From Photobacterium leiognathi (GTDB taxonomy: Bacteria > Pseudomonadota > Gammaproteobacteria > Enterobacterales > Vibrionaceae), in NCBI RefSeq assembly GCF_030685535.1, contig NZ_CP131601.1, positions 2,666,001 through 2,730,000 of the forward strand: 64,000 nucleotides of DNA. Reading direction: 5' to 3'. Of the stretch, positions 43,401 through 53,124 are shown one piece after another (position 1 is the stretch's first letter; each line of letters begins with the position of its first letter). The notes under the pieces are model-generated. The model was given only the letters and a program-made list of their open reading frames with translations. It had not been told where the DNA came from and did no database searches. The position numbers were made by a program, and so were the translations under genes.

Positions 43401-43922
43401 CGACCGTCACTCCTATAAAAAACAATATGAAATAATCAATTAAATGCAGTTTAAACGCCAATCTCAGCAATTGTGAAATCGGTTGTTTAGATATAATTAC
43501 TCGATAATTCCGAATAATTAGACCTTTAACAATACAATAACCGTACTGTACTAACGAACATCTGACATTTATGCGCATTTTCCCTGTCATGTGTTTCCCT
43601 ATAACTATAGGCAAACTGTCACAATTGACCGATTTTTGAGGTCTTATCGGACAAAAAGACAATTTTTTGCTTCACTCCTTTAAAAAACATTCAAATTCCC
43701 TCTGCTTCATTAAATACACAAATAATTTATATATTACAAATAGTTAAAAACAAAAACACAGAATCCAGTTACTGCTATTTAATCGCTTGCTATCACAAAA
43801 AAGCGACAAACTGCCTTTATGACAATGAGTGTAATATTTCTGAAATATAAGCCATCTACTATTCACACAGATTTCAACAAAATGACACTCAAACGACATA
43901 CTATTGTCATGGAGAAATGATT
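43401..43922. other. Divergent nhaA-nptA regulatory region (522 nt)
   Basis: No credible gene. Very AT-rich. An inverted repeat ATGACA/TGTCAT (43882-43887, 43905-43910) abuts the nptA ribosome-binding site. NhaR sites for nhaA are expected on the left but I could not define them. Confidence 0.6.
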
Positions 43923-45065
43923 ATGACTACCCAAGCCACTACTGCTGTATCTAAGTTCAGCTCTATGCGTTGGGTCCGCTGGGCTAACCTAGCGTTCATG
44001 CTTTATCTTTTACTTGTTGCTGTATCTATGGTCAGCAGCGGTTTTAAATGGTCTGTTGGCGAACAAGCTAAGACCTTATTCGAATTTGCCTCTCATCCTG
44101 TAGCAGGATTAATGATTGGCTTAATCGCAACAGCATTAATTCAGTCATCAAGTACTGTAACGTCAATCATTGTTGGTCTTGTTGCAGGTGGTTTACCAGT
44201 AGAAACAGCAATCCCAATGGTCATGGGTGCAAATATTGGTACTACGCTAACGAATACGTTAGTTAGCTTAGGACATGCGCGTTGTAAGGATGAATTCCGT
44301 CGCGCATTCGCTAGTGCAACTGTCCATGACTTCTTCAACCTTCTAGCAGTAGCAATTTTCTTGCCACTAGAAATGATGTTTGGTCTGCTAGGTAAACTAT
44401 CTAGCTGGTTAGTGTCTCCGTTCTTAAGTGCTGGCGATATGAGCATGAAGGGAATGGACTTTATGAAGCCATTAACGCAACCAGCAGTTAACCTTGTAAA
44501 AGGTCCTCTAGAAGCATTTGGCAACATGGGTGGCGTAGCATTAATCTTTATCGGTATTGCATTGATTTTCGTAGCAATCACGATTATGGGTAAACTAATG
44601 CGTAACTTAATGGTTGGCCGTGCTCGTGACATCCTTAAGAGTGCTATCGGTCGTGGTCCACTACACGGTATTGCATCTGGTACAGCGGTTACAATTTTGG
44701 TTCAATCATCATCGACAACAACAAGTTTGATGGTTCCACTAGTAGGTACAGGTGTTCTTAAAGTACGTGACGTTTACCCATTCACCCTAGGTGCAAACAT
44801 CGGTACATGTATCACGGCACTACTAGCAGCAACAGCAGTATCTGGCGATAACGCAGTATTCGCACTACAAATCGCTCTAGTACACCTATGTTTCAACGTG
44901 CTAGCAACAGTGTTGATTTACGGCGTTCCATTCCTACGTGAAATCCCGTTGAAGTGCGCTTTCTACTTAAGTGACCTAGCAACAAAGAACAAAGCAGCAG
45001 TAGCGGGTTACCTAGGCCTAGTATTCCTAGCTATCCCTGGCTCAATCTTAGCCTTCACTGCTTAA
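43923..45065 (+). CDS. nptA: Na+/phosphate cotransporter NptA (SLC34 type)
   Basis: Sodium-driven phosphate uptake, or export by reversal, across the inner membrane. The 380 residues contain the two inverted Na/Pi-cotransporter repeats with QSSS motifs (IQSSSTVTSIIVGLVAGGLP and VQSSSTTTSLMVPLVGTG), each followed by GANIGT. The start at 43923 is chosen because GGAGA ends seven bases before it; the ATG at 43917 is too close. There is no PhoU domain. It resembles V. cholerae NptA and uses the sodium gradient shared with NhaA. Confidence 0.95.
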   Translation: MTTQATTAVSKFSSMRWVRWANLAFMLYLLLVAVSMVSSGFKWSVGEQAKTLFEFASHPVAGLMIGLIATALIQSSSTVTSIIVGLVAGGLPVETAIPMVMGANIGTTLTNTLVSLGHARCKDEFRRAFASATVHDFFNLLAVAIFLPLEMMFGLLGKLSSWLVSPFLSAGDMSMKGMDFMKPLTQPAVNLVKGPLEAFGNMGGVALIFIGIALIFVAITIMGKLMRNLMVGRARDILKSAIGRGPLHGIASGTAVTILVQSSSTTTSLMVPLVGTGVLKVRDVYPFTLGANIGTCITALLAATAVSGDNAVFALQIALVHLCFNVLATVLIYGVPFLREIPLKCAFYLSDLATKNKAAVAGYLGLVFLAIPGSILAFTA

Positions 45066-45079
45066 TAAAACGAAACATG

Positions 45080-45108
45080 AAAAAGCCCAGCAGATGCTGG
45101 GCTTTTTG
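45080..45108. terminator. Bidirectional terminator between nptA and thyA
   Basis: AAAAAGCCCAGC, AGAT, GCTGGGCTTTTT, symmetrical for the convergent genes. Confidence 0.9.
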
Positions 45109-45141
45109 TTATCTAAAAATCACGAAGTTACTAACACATTC

Positions 45142-45993
45142 TTATACTGAGAATGGGTATTGAATCGCATCGTGGTGCTCGTAACCAATCACTTCAAAAT
45201 CATCTAATGTTACCCATGTTTCTAAATCATCTAACGATTTGATCTTAGGGTTAATCTTCAGCTGTGGTGAAGCGAATGGTTCACGCTTTAACTGTACATC
45301 ACGCATAAGCTCTAGCTGATCTTCATAGATATGTGCGTTAATGATTTTGTGATATGCCTGACCCGCTTTATGACAGGTGATCTGTGCTATTAATGCCAAT
45401 AATGTAAACACTTGAACTTGATTGAAATTTAAACCTAAAGGCACATCACATGAACGCTGGTAGCTCGTTAAATAAAGCGTATCACCAAGTAGTGAGAAAG
45501 TATGAGTGTGCATACATGGGCGCAAGCAGCCCATATCAAACTCACCTGGATTATAAAACGTTAAGATCTCACCACGATCATCGATACCTTTTGTTAAGTC
45601 ATCAACAATCTTCTTCAGCTGATCAATCGGTGTACCGTCAGGCTTTTGCCAGCGACGACCTTGCACACCGTAAACACGTCCCATGTCATCTTCACCTTTA
45701 CGATGAGGATTATTCAGCCATGCTTGGTTATCATTGGCGTTAGCATTCCACGTATTACAGCCAATTGCGCGAAACTGTGCCGCATTATCATAACCACGTA
45801 AGTAACCGAGAAGCTCAGCAATTGCGGCTTTCCAGAAACTTTTACGAGTAGTGATCAACGGAAACTGATTATTAGCAACATCATAAGTCAGATCAGCATT
45901 GATAACCGTTAAACAACGCTTACCTGTACGTTCATTTTCAATCCACACACCGTCATCAACAATGCGTTGGCATAAGGCTAAATATTGTTTCAT
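45142..45993 (-). CDS. thyA: Thymidylate synthase
   Basis: Methylates dUMP to dTMP with methylene-tetrahydrofolate. The 283 residues have the catalytic Cys in [14 protein letters not shown], dUMP binding in [20 protein letters not shown], and [20 protein letters not shown] near the end. This is the 283-residue form, about 19 residues longer than E. coli ThyA. E. coli has lgt directly upstream; here the neighbour is a TSUP permease. Confidence 0.97.
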   Translation of the reverse strand: MKQYLALCQRIVDDGVWIENERTGKRCLTVINADLTYDVANNQFPLITTRKSFWKAAIAELLGYLRGYDNAAQFRAIGCNTWNANANDNQAWLNNPHRKGEDDMGRVYGVQGRRWQKPDGTPIDQLKKIVDDLTKGIDDRGEILTFYNPGEFDMGCLRPCMHTHTFSLLGDTLYLTSYQRSCDVPLGLNFNQVQVFTLLALIAQITCHKAGQAYHKIINAHIYEDQLELMRDVQLKREPFASPQLKINPKIKSLDDLETWVTLDDFEVIGYEHHDAIQYPFSV

Positions 45994-46082
45994 AGTCCTA
46001 CTCGTAAATTGAATACGCCCAGCAAAAGCCAGGCGCGAAAATTAGTAATCGTTATTCTATCAGAAGCCTGTTGACCCTGCTG

Positions 46083-46886
46083 TTAAGTTAAAAACATTTT
46101 TATACTGATCACTAGCAATAATACTGCAAATAGCTTTTTAAGTGTCGGCGTCGGTAGTCGACTCACTAACGCCGCGCCATAACGTGTTGCTATCATCGAG
46201 GTTGCAGCAATACCGACCAAGGCTGGTAAATAGACATAGCCAACACTGTATTTGGGTAGTGACTCACTCCCTACACCAGCGTAGATAAACCCTATCATGC
46301 CAGAAATAGCAATCAACAGCCCAACTAGCGATGAAGTACCAATGGCTCGGCGCATTTCAACCCCAAAATAACTTAGGTATGGCACAGTTAACGAGCCACC
46401 ACCAATACCAGCAAGGCTCGATATTAAACCAATCACACCGCCACTTACGGCGCATAATGGTGAGCTTGGTAATGGCTTATCATTGACAACTTTCATTGAT
46501 AACAGCATTTGAATTGCTAAACACAACACAATCACTGCAAAGACTTTTGGTAAGTAATGGGAAGGGATAAGCTCTGCTACCACACTGCCACTAAGACCAC
46601 CTGCAATGATCCCTGGCGCTAAACATTTCACCACAGAAAAATCAATATTACCGAGTTTAAAGTGATTGCGTGCAGAAGCCATTGAGGTCATGACGATGCT
46701 GGCTAAAGATGTTGCAAGTGCAATATGCATCACAAGGTGCGACGCAATTCCGGCTTTGGGTAACAACCACACTAAAGCAGGGACGACTAATAGCCCACCA
46801 CCAATACCTAATAGACCAGCCAGTAACCCGACAACAGAGCCAAGTAGCAAACACATGCCAAATAGCCAAAGGGTTGTTTCATACAT
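46083..46886 (-). CDS. TSUP-family (TauE/SafE) membrane permease
   Basis: Predicted inner-membrane carrier for sulfur-containing or other organic anions; the substrate cannot be read. The protein (267 residues from the ATG at 46886) has about eight membrane segments in two halves. Both halves carry the family glycine motif (GLLGIGGGLLVVPALVWLLP and LAGIGGGSLTVPYLSYFG). An in-frame TTG at 46898 would add four residues. It follows ptsP by about 25 nt. Confidence 0.88.
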   Translation of the reverse strand: MYETTLWLFGMCLLLGSVVGLLAGLLGIGGGLLVVPALVWLLPKAGIASHLVMHIALATSLASIVMTSMASARNHFKLGNIDFSVVKCLAPGIIAGGLSGSVVAELIPSHYLPKVFAVIVLCLAIQMLLSMKVVNDKPLPSSPLCAVSGGVIGLISSLAGIGGGSLTVPYLSYFGVEMRRAIGTSSLVGLLIAISGMIGFIYAGVGSESLPKYSVGYVYLPALVGIAATSMIATRYGAALVSRLPTPTLKKLFAVLLLVISIKMFLT

Positions 46887-46911
46887 AGTTGTAACCAATT
46901 AAAAAGATGTT

Positions 46912-49158
46912 TTACTTACCTGCGCGGATAAATCCACCCAACCCATGGTGCTCAACAAATAAGGTGGTTTTATCCCTTACTTCTGCAGATAAATGTGCAG
47001 CAAGCACATCATCAGCAAGCTGTGCCATGTCATTAGCTGAAACATGGCGTAATATATATTTTATTTTGGCTACATTACGGGTATTCATACTTAAAGATCG
47101 ATACCCCATTCCGACTAATAAAATTGCACCAATCGGATCACCTGCCAATTCACCACACACACATACTGGGAGTTGGTAGCGCTCTGCACTATCAATGATA
47201 TGTTTTAATGCGTTTAATACCGCAGGATGCAGTGCATCATACACACTCGCCACCCGTGAATTATTACGATCAACAGCAAGCAAATATTGCGTTAAATCGT
47301 TACTTCCCACAGAGATAAAATCGACTTTATCTACCAGCGCATGCAGCTGATATAACATCGACGGCACTTCAATCATAATGCCTAAGCGTGGCTTACGAAG
47401 CTCCCCATCATACTCATTGGCGACTTCCTGATAGGCGCGCTCTACCAAGCTTTTTGCCTCATCAAGCTCAGCAATGCCAGAGATCATAGGCAGTAAGATA
47501 TCCATGTTATTCAGCCCAATACTTGCTCGAAGCATAGCTCTAACTTGGATCAAGAAAATCTCAGGATGATCTAAAGTAAAGCGAATACCTCGCCAACCTA
47601 AGAAAGGATTATCTTCTTCAATGGTTAAATATGGCAGAGGTTTATCACCGCCGATATCTAAGGTGCGCATCACTACAGTTTGCTCGGGATAGGTTTGTAA
47701 TATCGAACGATACTGATTGATTTGTTCATCTTCTGAAGGAAAACTGCGTTGCAATAAAAAAGGCACTTCAGTTCGATATAACCCCACCCCATCAACACCT
47801 TTATTGACAGCAATGCTCGTATCAGCACTTAATCCAGCATTAAGGTGGATCATGATCCGCTGACTATCTTTGGTATAAGCCTGCTTATAAAGATCATCTT
47901 CAACGGTTTTGGCAAGCTCTTGCTCTTCACGCAATAGACGGCGATATTCAACCAACACATGGCGATTTGGATTAACTAAAAAATCACCTCGGTAACCATC
48001 CACTACAACCAAATTGTTGTGCACCATATGAGGGACAAAATCGACCCCCATAATCGCTGGAATACCTAATGCGCGGGATAAAATAGCCGCATGCGAGTTT
48101 GCTGCCCCCTCTTGAGAGACAACGGCGGCGAGCTTACCTAACGGCACTGTCGCTAACATGGCGGCGGTGAGTTCTCTTGTCAGTAATACAACCAGCTCAT
48201 CCCATTGCTGCTCATCGACTTCTTCATCGCGAAGGAAGAATAATAAGCGTTGACCAAGCTCACGAATATCTTGTGCACGCTCTTTAAGGTACTGATCTTT
48301 CATATTGGCAAAGCGCGCAGAATACGCTTCAACCACCTGACGAATAGCCCACTCAGCCTGATCGCCACAAGCAATACGCGCCTTAAGATCCTTGCGTAAC
48401 ATAGGATCATTTAATAGGTGACTGAAAAGATCGAAGATTGCTAAGGTTTCTTTTTGAAGTTCACTATCAAAGCGTTTTCTTAACCGACGAAACTCTGCAC
48501 TGGCGGCTTCTATGGCAATCGTTAAGCGCTCTTGCTCAAAATTGACATCTAAACAAGACGTTGGCGCAACATGTTCTAACAGCGGCTGAGTATCATCCCA
48601 CCAAGCTTTAGCCACAGCTACCCCAGCAGAAGCCGCAGAGCCTGTTAAATGCAGTTTGTTACCTTGCTCAAACCACATCCCTTGGGCTTTAGCATGGGCT
48701 AAAATGCCTGAGAGTTGGGCTGCAAGCGTGACAAGAAAAGATTCTTCACTTTCATCGAATTCGCGCTGTTCACGCTGTTGAACAACCAATACACCAAGAA
48801 CTTGGCGTTGATGAATAATAGGCGTGCCAAAGAAAGATCGGAATGATTCTTCTCCAATCCCTGGCAAATGTTTGAAATGAGGATGAATACGGGCATCGGC
48901 AACATTAACAGGTTCAGCACTACGACCAACCAGCCCTACGAGACCTTGATTAAAACGCAGACTTACTCGACGGTGGGACTTATGTAAACCTTGCGTCGCC
49001 ATCAGGGTATAGATCTGACGCTCATGATTAGCAATATAAACTGAACAACAGTCTGTTTTCATTGCCTGACAAGTGCTCATCACTAATTGATCGAGCGCTT
49101 CTATCAAGGTTTGAGCGCTGACCACCTTGTCAACTATCTCTCTAAGCTGTGTCAGCAT
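46912..49158 (-). CDS. ptsP: Phosphoenolpyruvate-protein phosphotransferase of the nitrogen PTS (EI-Ntr)
   Basis: First enzyme of the regulatory PTS-Ntr phosphorelay, passing phosphate to NPr and EIIA-Ntr in response to nitrogen. The 748 residues have a GAF domain (about 1-165), then the EI N-domain with the phospho-His loop (EGAANSHAAILSRALGIPAI). The PEP-binding barrel follows (MRTLDIGGDKPLPYL; RLGIMIEVPSMLYQL; SVGSNDLTQYLLAVDRNN; CVCGELAGDP). It lies 42 nt after rppH, as in E. coli rppH-ptsP. Confidence 0.98.
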   Translation of the reverse strand: MLTQLREIVDKVVSAQTLIEALDQLVMSTCQAMKTDCCSVYIANHERQIYTLMATQGLHKSHRRVSLRFNQGLVGLVGRSAEPVNVADARIHPHFKHLPGIGEESFRSFFGTPIIHQRQVLGVLVVQQREQREFDESEESFLVTLAAQLSGILAHAKAQGMWFEQGNKLHLTGSAASAGVAVAKAWWDDTQPLLEHVAPTSCLDVNFEQERLTIAIEAASAEFRRLRKRFDSELQKETLAIFDLFSHLLNDPMLRKDLKARIACGDQAEWAIRQVVEAYSARFANMKDQYLKERAQDIRELGQRLLFFLRDEEVDEQQWDELVVLLTRELTAAMLATVPLGKLAAVVSQEGAANSHAAILSRALGIPAIMGVDFVPHMVHNNLVVVDGYRGDFLVNPNRHVLVEYRRLLREEQELAKTVEDDLYKQAYTKDSQRIMIHLNAGLSADTSIAVNKGVDGVGLYRTEVPFLLQRSFPSEDEQINQYRSILQTYPEQTVVMRTLDIGGDKPLPYLTIEEDNPFLGWRGIRFTLDHPEIFLIQVRAMLRASIGLNNMDILLPMISGIAELDEAKSLVERAYQEVANEYDGELRKPRLGIMIEVPSMLYQLHALVDKVDFISVGSNDLTQYLLAVDRNNSRVASVYDALHPAVLNALKHIIDSAERYQLPVCVCGELAGDPIGAILLVGMGYRSLSMNTRNVAKIKYILRHVSANDMAQLADDVLAAHLSAEVRDKTTLFVEHHGLGGFIRAGK

Positions 49159-49200
49159 AACAAGCCTTATAATCCTTCTATATTGCCGATTGCCTCTATA

Positions 49201-49728
49201 TTACATATGTTTATTTTTGCTATTACGCTTGAATTTTCGCTCTTTCCATTCCTTAAAAGGCATAGCGACAGGCGCAAATTCTTTTAATGCTCGACGGTAA
49301 ACATCACGCTTAAAAGACACCACCTGTCGAACTGGGTACCAGTAACTTACCCATCGCCACCCGTCAAATTCAGGAGTAGCACCTCGCTGCATATTGACCT
49401 TGGACTCATCGCATTCCAAGCTCAGCAAAAACCATTTTTGTTTTTGCCCGATACAAACAGGTTTCGAATCCCACCGTACTAAACGTTTAGGTAATTTATA
49501 ACGTAGCCAATGACGGCTTGACGCAATTATCCTGACATCTTTTTTGGTTAATCCTACTTCTTCGTACAATTCACGATACATGGCTTGTTCCGGAGTTTCT
49601 CCATCATCAATACCACCTTGCGGAAACTGCCAAGAATGTTGTCCATATCGTCGAGCCCAAAATACCTGACCATGGCTATTGCAGATAACGATCCCTACAT
49701 TAGGGCGGTATCCATCGCCATCAATCAC
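49201..49728 (-). CDS. rppH: RNA pyrophosphohydrolase (Nudix)
   Basis: Removes pyrophosphate from mRNA 5' ends and so triggers RNase E decay. The 175 residues start [17 protein letters not shown] and carry a complete Nudix box, [20 protein letters not shown] then VGL. The C-terminal tail is basic. It is the first gene of rppH-ptsP and is divergent from mutH. Confidence 0.98.
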   Translation of the reverse strand: MIDGDGYRPNVGIVICNSHGQVFWARRYGQHSWQFPQGGIDDGETPEQAMYRELYEEVGLTKKDVRIIASSRHWLRYKLPKRLVRWDSKPVCIGQKQKWFLLSLECDESKVNMQRGATPEFDGWRWVSYWYPVRQVVSFKRDVYRRALKEFAPVAMPFKEWKERKFKRNSKNKHM

Positions 49729-50351
49729 TGGACGACCTCAAGTATAAATATCTATTAATAGTGATTTTTTCATAGTAGAAGAGATCGGTAAACAAAGTTT
49801 CGATCAGATCGTGATATTTTCCCACCTTCAACACAAATTCTGGATAACTTTGCCTTTGCTATAAGGTTATAAACAACCAAATGAGACCTATCCCACATTT
49901 ATTCACTCTTTCTGTGGATAGATTTGTGCAGAAAATAAAAAAACGCTTTTTTTAGTACCAATAAAGGCCGAAAAAAATCACCTACTTACACGACCAATAA
50001 ACAATATAATCAATAAAAATCATAAAGATAAAAAGTAAAAGCTTATATAATAAATTTAAATAAATATGATATTCACACCTCAAAAAAACGATCGATTAAA
50101 GATCAACCAATTATGGATTTATCCACATCAGATAAAAAATTAGATTGCATACTCACGCAGCAGGGTGGCTAAAATAGCGCCACACAACTGTTCATTCAAA
50201 CAGTTAGCGAAAAATAAAATATTTATTAAAAAATTTCTGTGGATATCTTTTCAAAGGATCTTTTTCTCTTTTTTTAGCCATAAAATCCCCTTATAGCTAT
50301 GATATGATCCTTATTCCTATTCTTTTCCAACAGATGATCATTAGTCTCACC
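49729..50351. other. rppH-mutH intergenic region with DnaA boxes and GATC sites
   Basis: About 620 nt without a gene, very AT-rich. Perfect DnaA box TTATCCACA at 50119-50127. One-mismatch boxes: TCTGGATAA 49839, TTATTCACT 49899, TGTGGATAG 49913, TGTGCAGAA 49925, ATATTCACA 50069, TGTGGATAT 50238. GATC at 49783, 49802, 49807, 50090, 50101, 50257, 50306 and 50336. Also AACTGTT/AACAGTT inverted (about 50186-50205). It resembles a DnaA-binding control locus; the promoters of both flanking genes must also lie here. Confidence 0.6.
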
Positions 50352-51032
50352 ATGCAAGCGATCCCTCAACCATCAACACCGACAACAGAACAAGAGCTAC
50401 TTGAAAGAGCTCAGCAACTTGCCGGATTAACACTGGGGGAATTAGCCGATCTTGCAGGAATCATCCCACCGCCCGATCTAAAACGTGATAAAGGCTGGGT
50501 TGGACAATTACTTGAGTGGCATTTAGGCGCAACCGCGGGTAGCAAGCCTGTACCGGATTTTATCGAGCTGGGTATTGAGCTAAAAACCATTCCCATTGGT
50601 TATAACGGTAAGCCATTAGAAACCACGTTTGTTTGTGTAGCCCCTTTGATTGGTGTGCAAGGCTTACGCTGGGAAACTAGCCACATACGCCATAAATTAT
50701 CACATGTGTTATGGATCCCTGTTGAAGGAGAGCGCGACATTCCACTTTCTGATCGCCATATGGGATCTCCCTTACTTTGGCGACCGTCACCTGATGAAGA
50801 AGCCCAACTGAAACAAGATTGGGAAGAGTTAATGGATATGATCGTCCTTGGTCACGTTGAGCAGATCACCGCTCGCCATGGTGAAGTATTACAATTGCGA
50901 CCAAAAGCTGCCAACAGCAAAGCATTAACAGAAGCTTATGGTGCCAACGGGCAACCTATCAAAACGCTGCCTCGTGGTTTTTATTTAAAGACAAATTTTA
51001 CAGCAGATCTGCTCTCTCGTTATTTTATTTAA
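50352..51032 (+). CDS. mutH: DNA mismatch repair endonuclease MutH
   Basis: Nicks the unmethylated strand at hemimethylated GATC on activation by MutL. The start at 50352 ([20 protein letters not shown]) gives 226 residues (E. coli 229); upstream in-frame ATGs at 50304 and 50334 would add nonconserved residues, and no start has a good Shine-Dalgarno. The metal site [13 protein letters not shown] is visible ([12 protein letters not shown]), with [25 protein letters not shown] and [11 protein letters not shown]. The upstream gap itself is rich in GATC. Confidence 0.96.
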   Translation: MQAIPQPSTPTTEQELLERAQQLAGLTLGELADLAGIIPPPDLKRDKGWVGQLLEWHLGATAGSKPVPDFIELGIELKTIPIGYNGKPLETTFVCVAPLIGVQGLRWETSHIRHKLSHVLWIPVEGERDIPLSDRHMGSPLLWRPSPDEEAQLKQDWEELMDMIVLGHVEQITARHGEVLQLRPKAANSKALTEAYGANGQPIKTLPRGFYLKTNFTADLLSRYFI

Positions 51033-51050
51033 CGATGGCTATTGTTGTTG

Positions 51051-51353
51051 CTAAAAGTGCAACACAATATCTTCTTCGCATTGCGATACTTTGCCATCAG
51101 CAGAAAACTCATCATAAGGATCAGTAAGACGTAAGGTCATATTGCTGATCCCAACTGATTTTAATAAGGTTTGTGCCTGCTCTATATTTTGAAAATGCAG
51201 TAGATTGTCTTTTTCATCTTTTAGAGGACGAAGCTGATGTTTATATTCCACTTCCATCAAATAATATGAACATCCCGCATAGCAACTCAACACACAATGG
51301 GGAATTTTATTCGGTGATGCTTTTAACCAAGGCTTTAACTGAGATAACTTCAT
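51051..51353 (-). CDS. DUF6482-family small protein
   Basis: Function unknown. The 100 residues are soluble, with no signal peptide. The start at 51353 is supported by GGAG six bases upstream; an upstream in-frame TTG is less likely. The sequence CVLSCYAGCSYYLMEVEY and later LRPLKDEKDNLLHFQNIEQA resemble the DUF6482 family of marine gamma-proteobacteria, from memory. It is convergent with mutH. Confidence 0.72.
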   Translation of the reverse strand: MKLSQLKPWLKASPNKIPHCVLSCYAGCSYYLMEVEYKHQLRPLKDEKDNLLHFQNIEQAQTLLKSVGISNMTLRLTDPYDEFSADGKVSQCEEDIVLHF

Positions 51354-51517
51354 TGTTACTCCACGCAAGATAATGAAACACCTAACATTAACTATGTGTC
51401 AGTTTTCGCCAACCAGCAAGTCTCGAACATAATATCGATTTGGTATTGAATCTCGCTTCTCAGCGTTAGCGCTTCGGGCTATAGTCAAATGAAAGATCTT
51501 AATAGCAAGGATAGCGA

Positions 51518-52552
51518 ATGAAATATCATACGATCCCGCATTCAAATTTAGACGTCAGTAAAATATGTTTAGGTACCATGACCTTCGGGGCACAAAACAA
51601 TGAAGCCGAAGCACATAGCCAGCTAGATTTAGCCATCGAACGTGGCGTGAATTTTATTGATACTGCAGAAATGTATCCGGTCCCTCCTAACAAAGAGACT
51701 CAGGGACTGACTGAAAGCTATATTGGTAATTGGTTAGAGAAATCAGGATCACGCGACAAACTGATCATCGCAACCAAGGTAGCAGGTCCACGTAATGTGC
51801 CATATATCCGCGATAATATGTCACTTAACCGTCGTCATATTCATGATGCCGTGAATGATAGTCTTGAGCGTCTAAAAACCGATTATATCGATCTTTATCA
51901 AGTGCATTGGACACAACGACAAACCAACTGCTTTGGTAAACTGAATTATCACTACGAAGAAGATCACTCTGGTGTCACACTCATCGAAACCTTAGAAGCA
52001 CTATCGGAATTAGTCAGAGCAGGAAAAGTACGATATATCGGGGTATCAAATGAAACACCTTGGGGAGTGATGTCGTATCTAAAGCTTGCTGATAAACACG
52101 ATTTACCTCGTATTGTTTCCATCCAAAACCCATATAACTTACTTAATCGTAGCTTTGAGGTAGGTCTTTCTGAGATCAGCCATCATGAAGGTGTTGAGCT
52201 ACTCGCCTATTCACCTCTCGCCTTTGGTACGCTGAGTGGCAAATATCTCAATGATACAAAGCCTAAAGGTGCACGCTGTACTGAATTTCCACGTTTTTCT
52301 CGCTACTTTAATCAACAAGGCATTCAAGCTACTCAAGCCTATATCAATGTGGCGCATAAACATGGTTTGGATCCAGCACAAATGGCATTAGCCTTTGTAA
52401 ATCAGCGCCCTTTTGTTGCAGCAAACATTATCGGTGCAACAACTCTTGAGCAGTTAGAAACAAATATCCAGAGTATTGATTTGGTGCTTTCTGAAGAAGT
52501 GATGCAAGATTTAGAGCAAGTAGGTAATCAATACTCAAATCCTTGTCCTTAG
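51518..52552 (+). CDS. tas: Tas, NADP(H)-dependent aldo/keto reductase
   Basis: Aldo-keto reductase whose E. coli homologue suppresses tyrosine auxotrophy in starved cells; the physiological substrate is unknown. The 344 residues keep the AKR tetrad: Asp and Tyr in NFIDTAEMYPVP, Lys in IIATKVAG and His in LYQVHWTQRQTNCFGKL. Close agreement runs throughout with E. coli Tas (GVSNETPWGVMSYLKLADKH, SIQNPYNLLNRSFEVGLSEI). Tas lies near mutH in E. coli too. Confidence 0.95.
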   Translation: MKYHTIPHSNLDVSKICLGTMTFGAQNNEAEAHSQLDLAIERGVNFIDTAEMYPVPPNKETQGLTESYIGNWLEKSGSRDKLIIATKVAGPRNVPYIRDNMSLNRRHIHDAVNDSLERLKTDYIDLYQVHWTQRQTNCFGKLNYHYEEDHSGVTLIETLEALSELVRAGKVRYIGVSNETPWGVMSYLKLADKHDLPRIVSIQNPYNLLNRSFEVGLSEISHHEGVELLAYSPLAFGTLSGKYLNDTKPKGARCTEFPRFSRYFNQQGIQATQAYINVAHKHGLDPAQMALAFVNQRPFVAANIIGATTLEQLETNIQSIDLVLSEEVMQDLEQVGNQYSNPCP

Positions 52553-52575
52553 TGTTTTAGTATCACGTAAATGTT

Positions 52576-52606
52576 GGCCAGTAAGATAACCTTACTGGCC
52601 TTTCTC
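52576..52606 (+). terminator. Terminator of tas
   Basis: GGCCAGTAAG, ATAAC, CTTACTGGCC, then TTTCTCTTT. Confidence 0.82.
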
Positions 52607-52607
52607 T

Positions 52608-52850
52608 TTACGTGTTATGTCTAAACCGCAGCGTTCGCCTTAAATGACGTACTTTACGTTCAGCATGAACAAGATGGCTTACAGCAATACGACCATCACT
52701 TTCCACTCCCACATCTCGCAGTAAATGTGCTGAATGATAAGGCAGGTAAACACGAACTCGTCGCTGTTGATGCCGCCACAGTGCATCTTCACGTTTAATA
52801 TCTTGTTGGATAAGAAAAATAGCAAAACGGATATAGATAGATTGGCGCAT
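52608..52850 (-). CDS. DUF1127-family small basic protein
   Basis: 80 residues from the ATG at 52850, which has AAGGAG upstream (the longer in-frame frame is not supported). It is rich in Arg and His and carries the DUF1127 (YjiS-like) core HSAHLLRDVGVESDGR. Small DUF1127 proteins affect RNA turnover and phosphate or stress physiology in alpha-proteobacteria; the role here is unknown. It is convergent with tas. Confidence 0.75.
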   Translation of the reverse strand: MRQSIYIRFAIFLIQQDIKREDALWRHQQRRVRVYLPYHSAHLLRDVGVESDGRIAVSHLVHAERKVRHLRRTLRFRHNT

Positions 52851-53074
52851 AATATTCTCCTTGGTTTTCAGTTGAGTTAGATATACCAAAAACAAATATT
52901 AACCAATCATTAACACTTAACAGGACTATTTATAGCATCCGCTTAACTACATGTTTTTATGCTACAAGATCTTATTTTGTTTATATATTAACCAAGATTA
53001 AACCAATAACTATATTTCATATCAGCATAAAAAATTGATGACTATTGATAGGGTTAATTCTATAGAGCTCTAAA

Positions 53075-53102
53075 ACAAAAACAGCCACCTTTCGGTAGCT
53101 GT
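53075..53102 (-). terminator. Terminator of vpsR
   Basis: Minus strand: ACAGCTACC, GAAA tetraloop, GGTGGCTGT (one wobble), TTTTTG. Confidence 0.85.
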
Positions 53103-53124
53103 TAAGTAAGAATATCCAACTGTA

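Noticed and set aside
43381..43662. 93-residue minus-strand ORF upstream of nhaA
   Set aside because: It overlaps the nhaA start in another frame, has no ribosome-binding site and no recognisable features.
49729..50351. Full replication origin (oriC) in the rppH-mutH gap
   Set aside because: Vibrionaceae oriC1 lies near mioC/gidA and oriC2 near rctB; neither is here, and box spacing is loose. A DnaA-titrating or reactivating site is more fitting.
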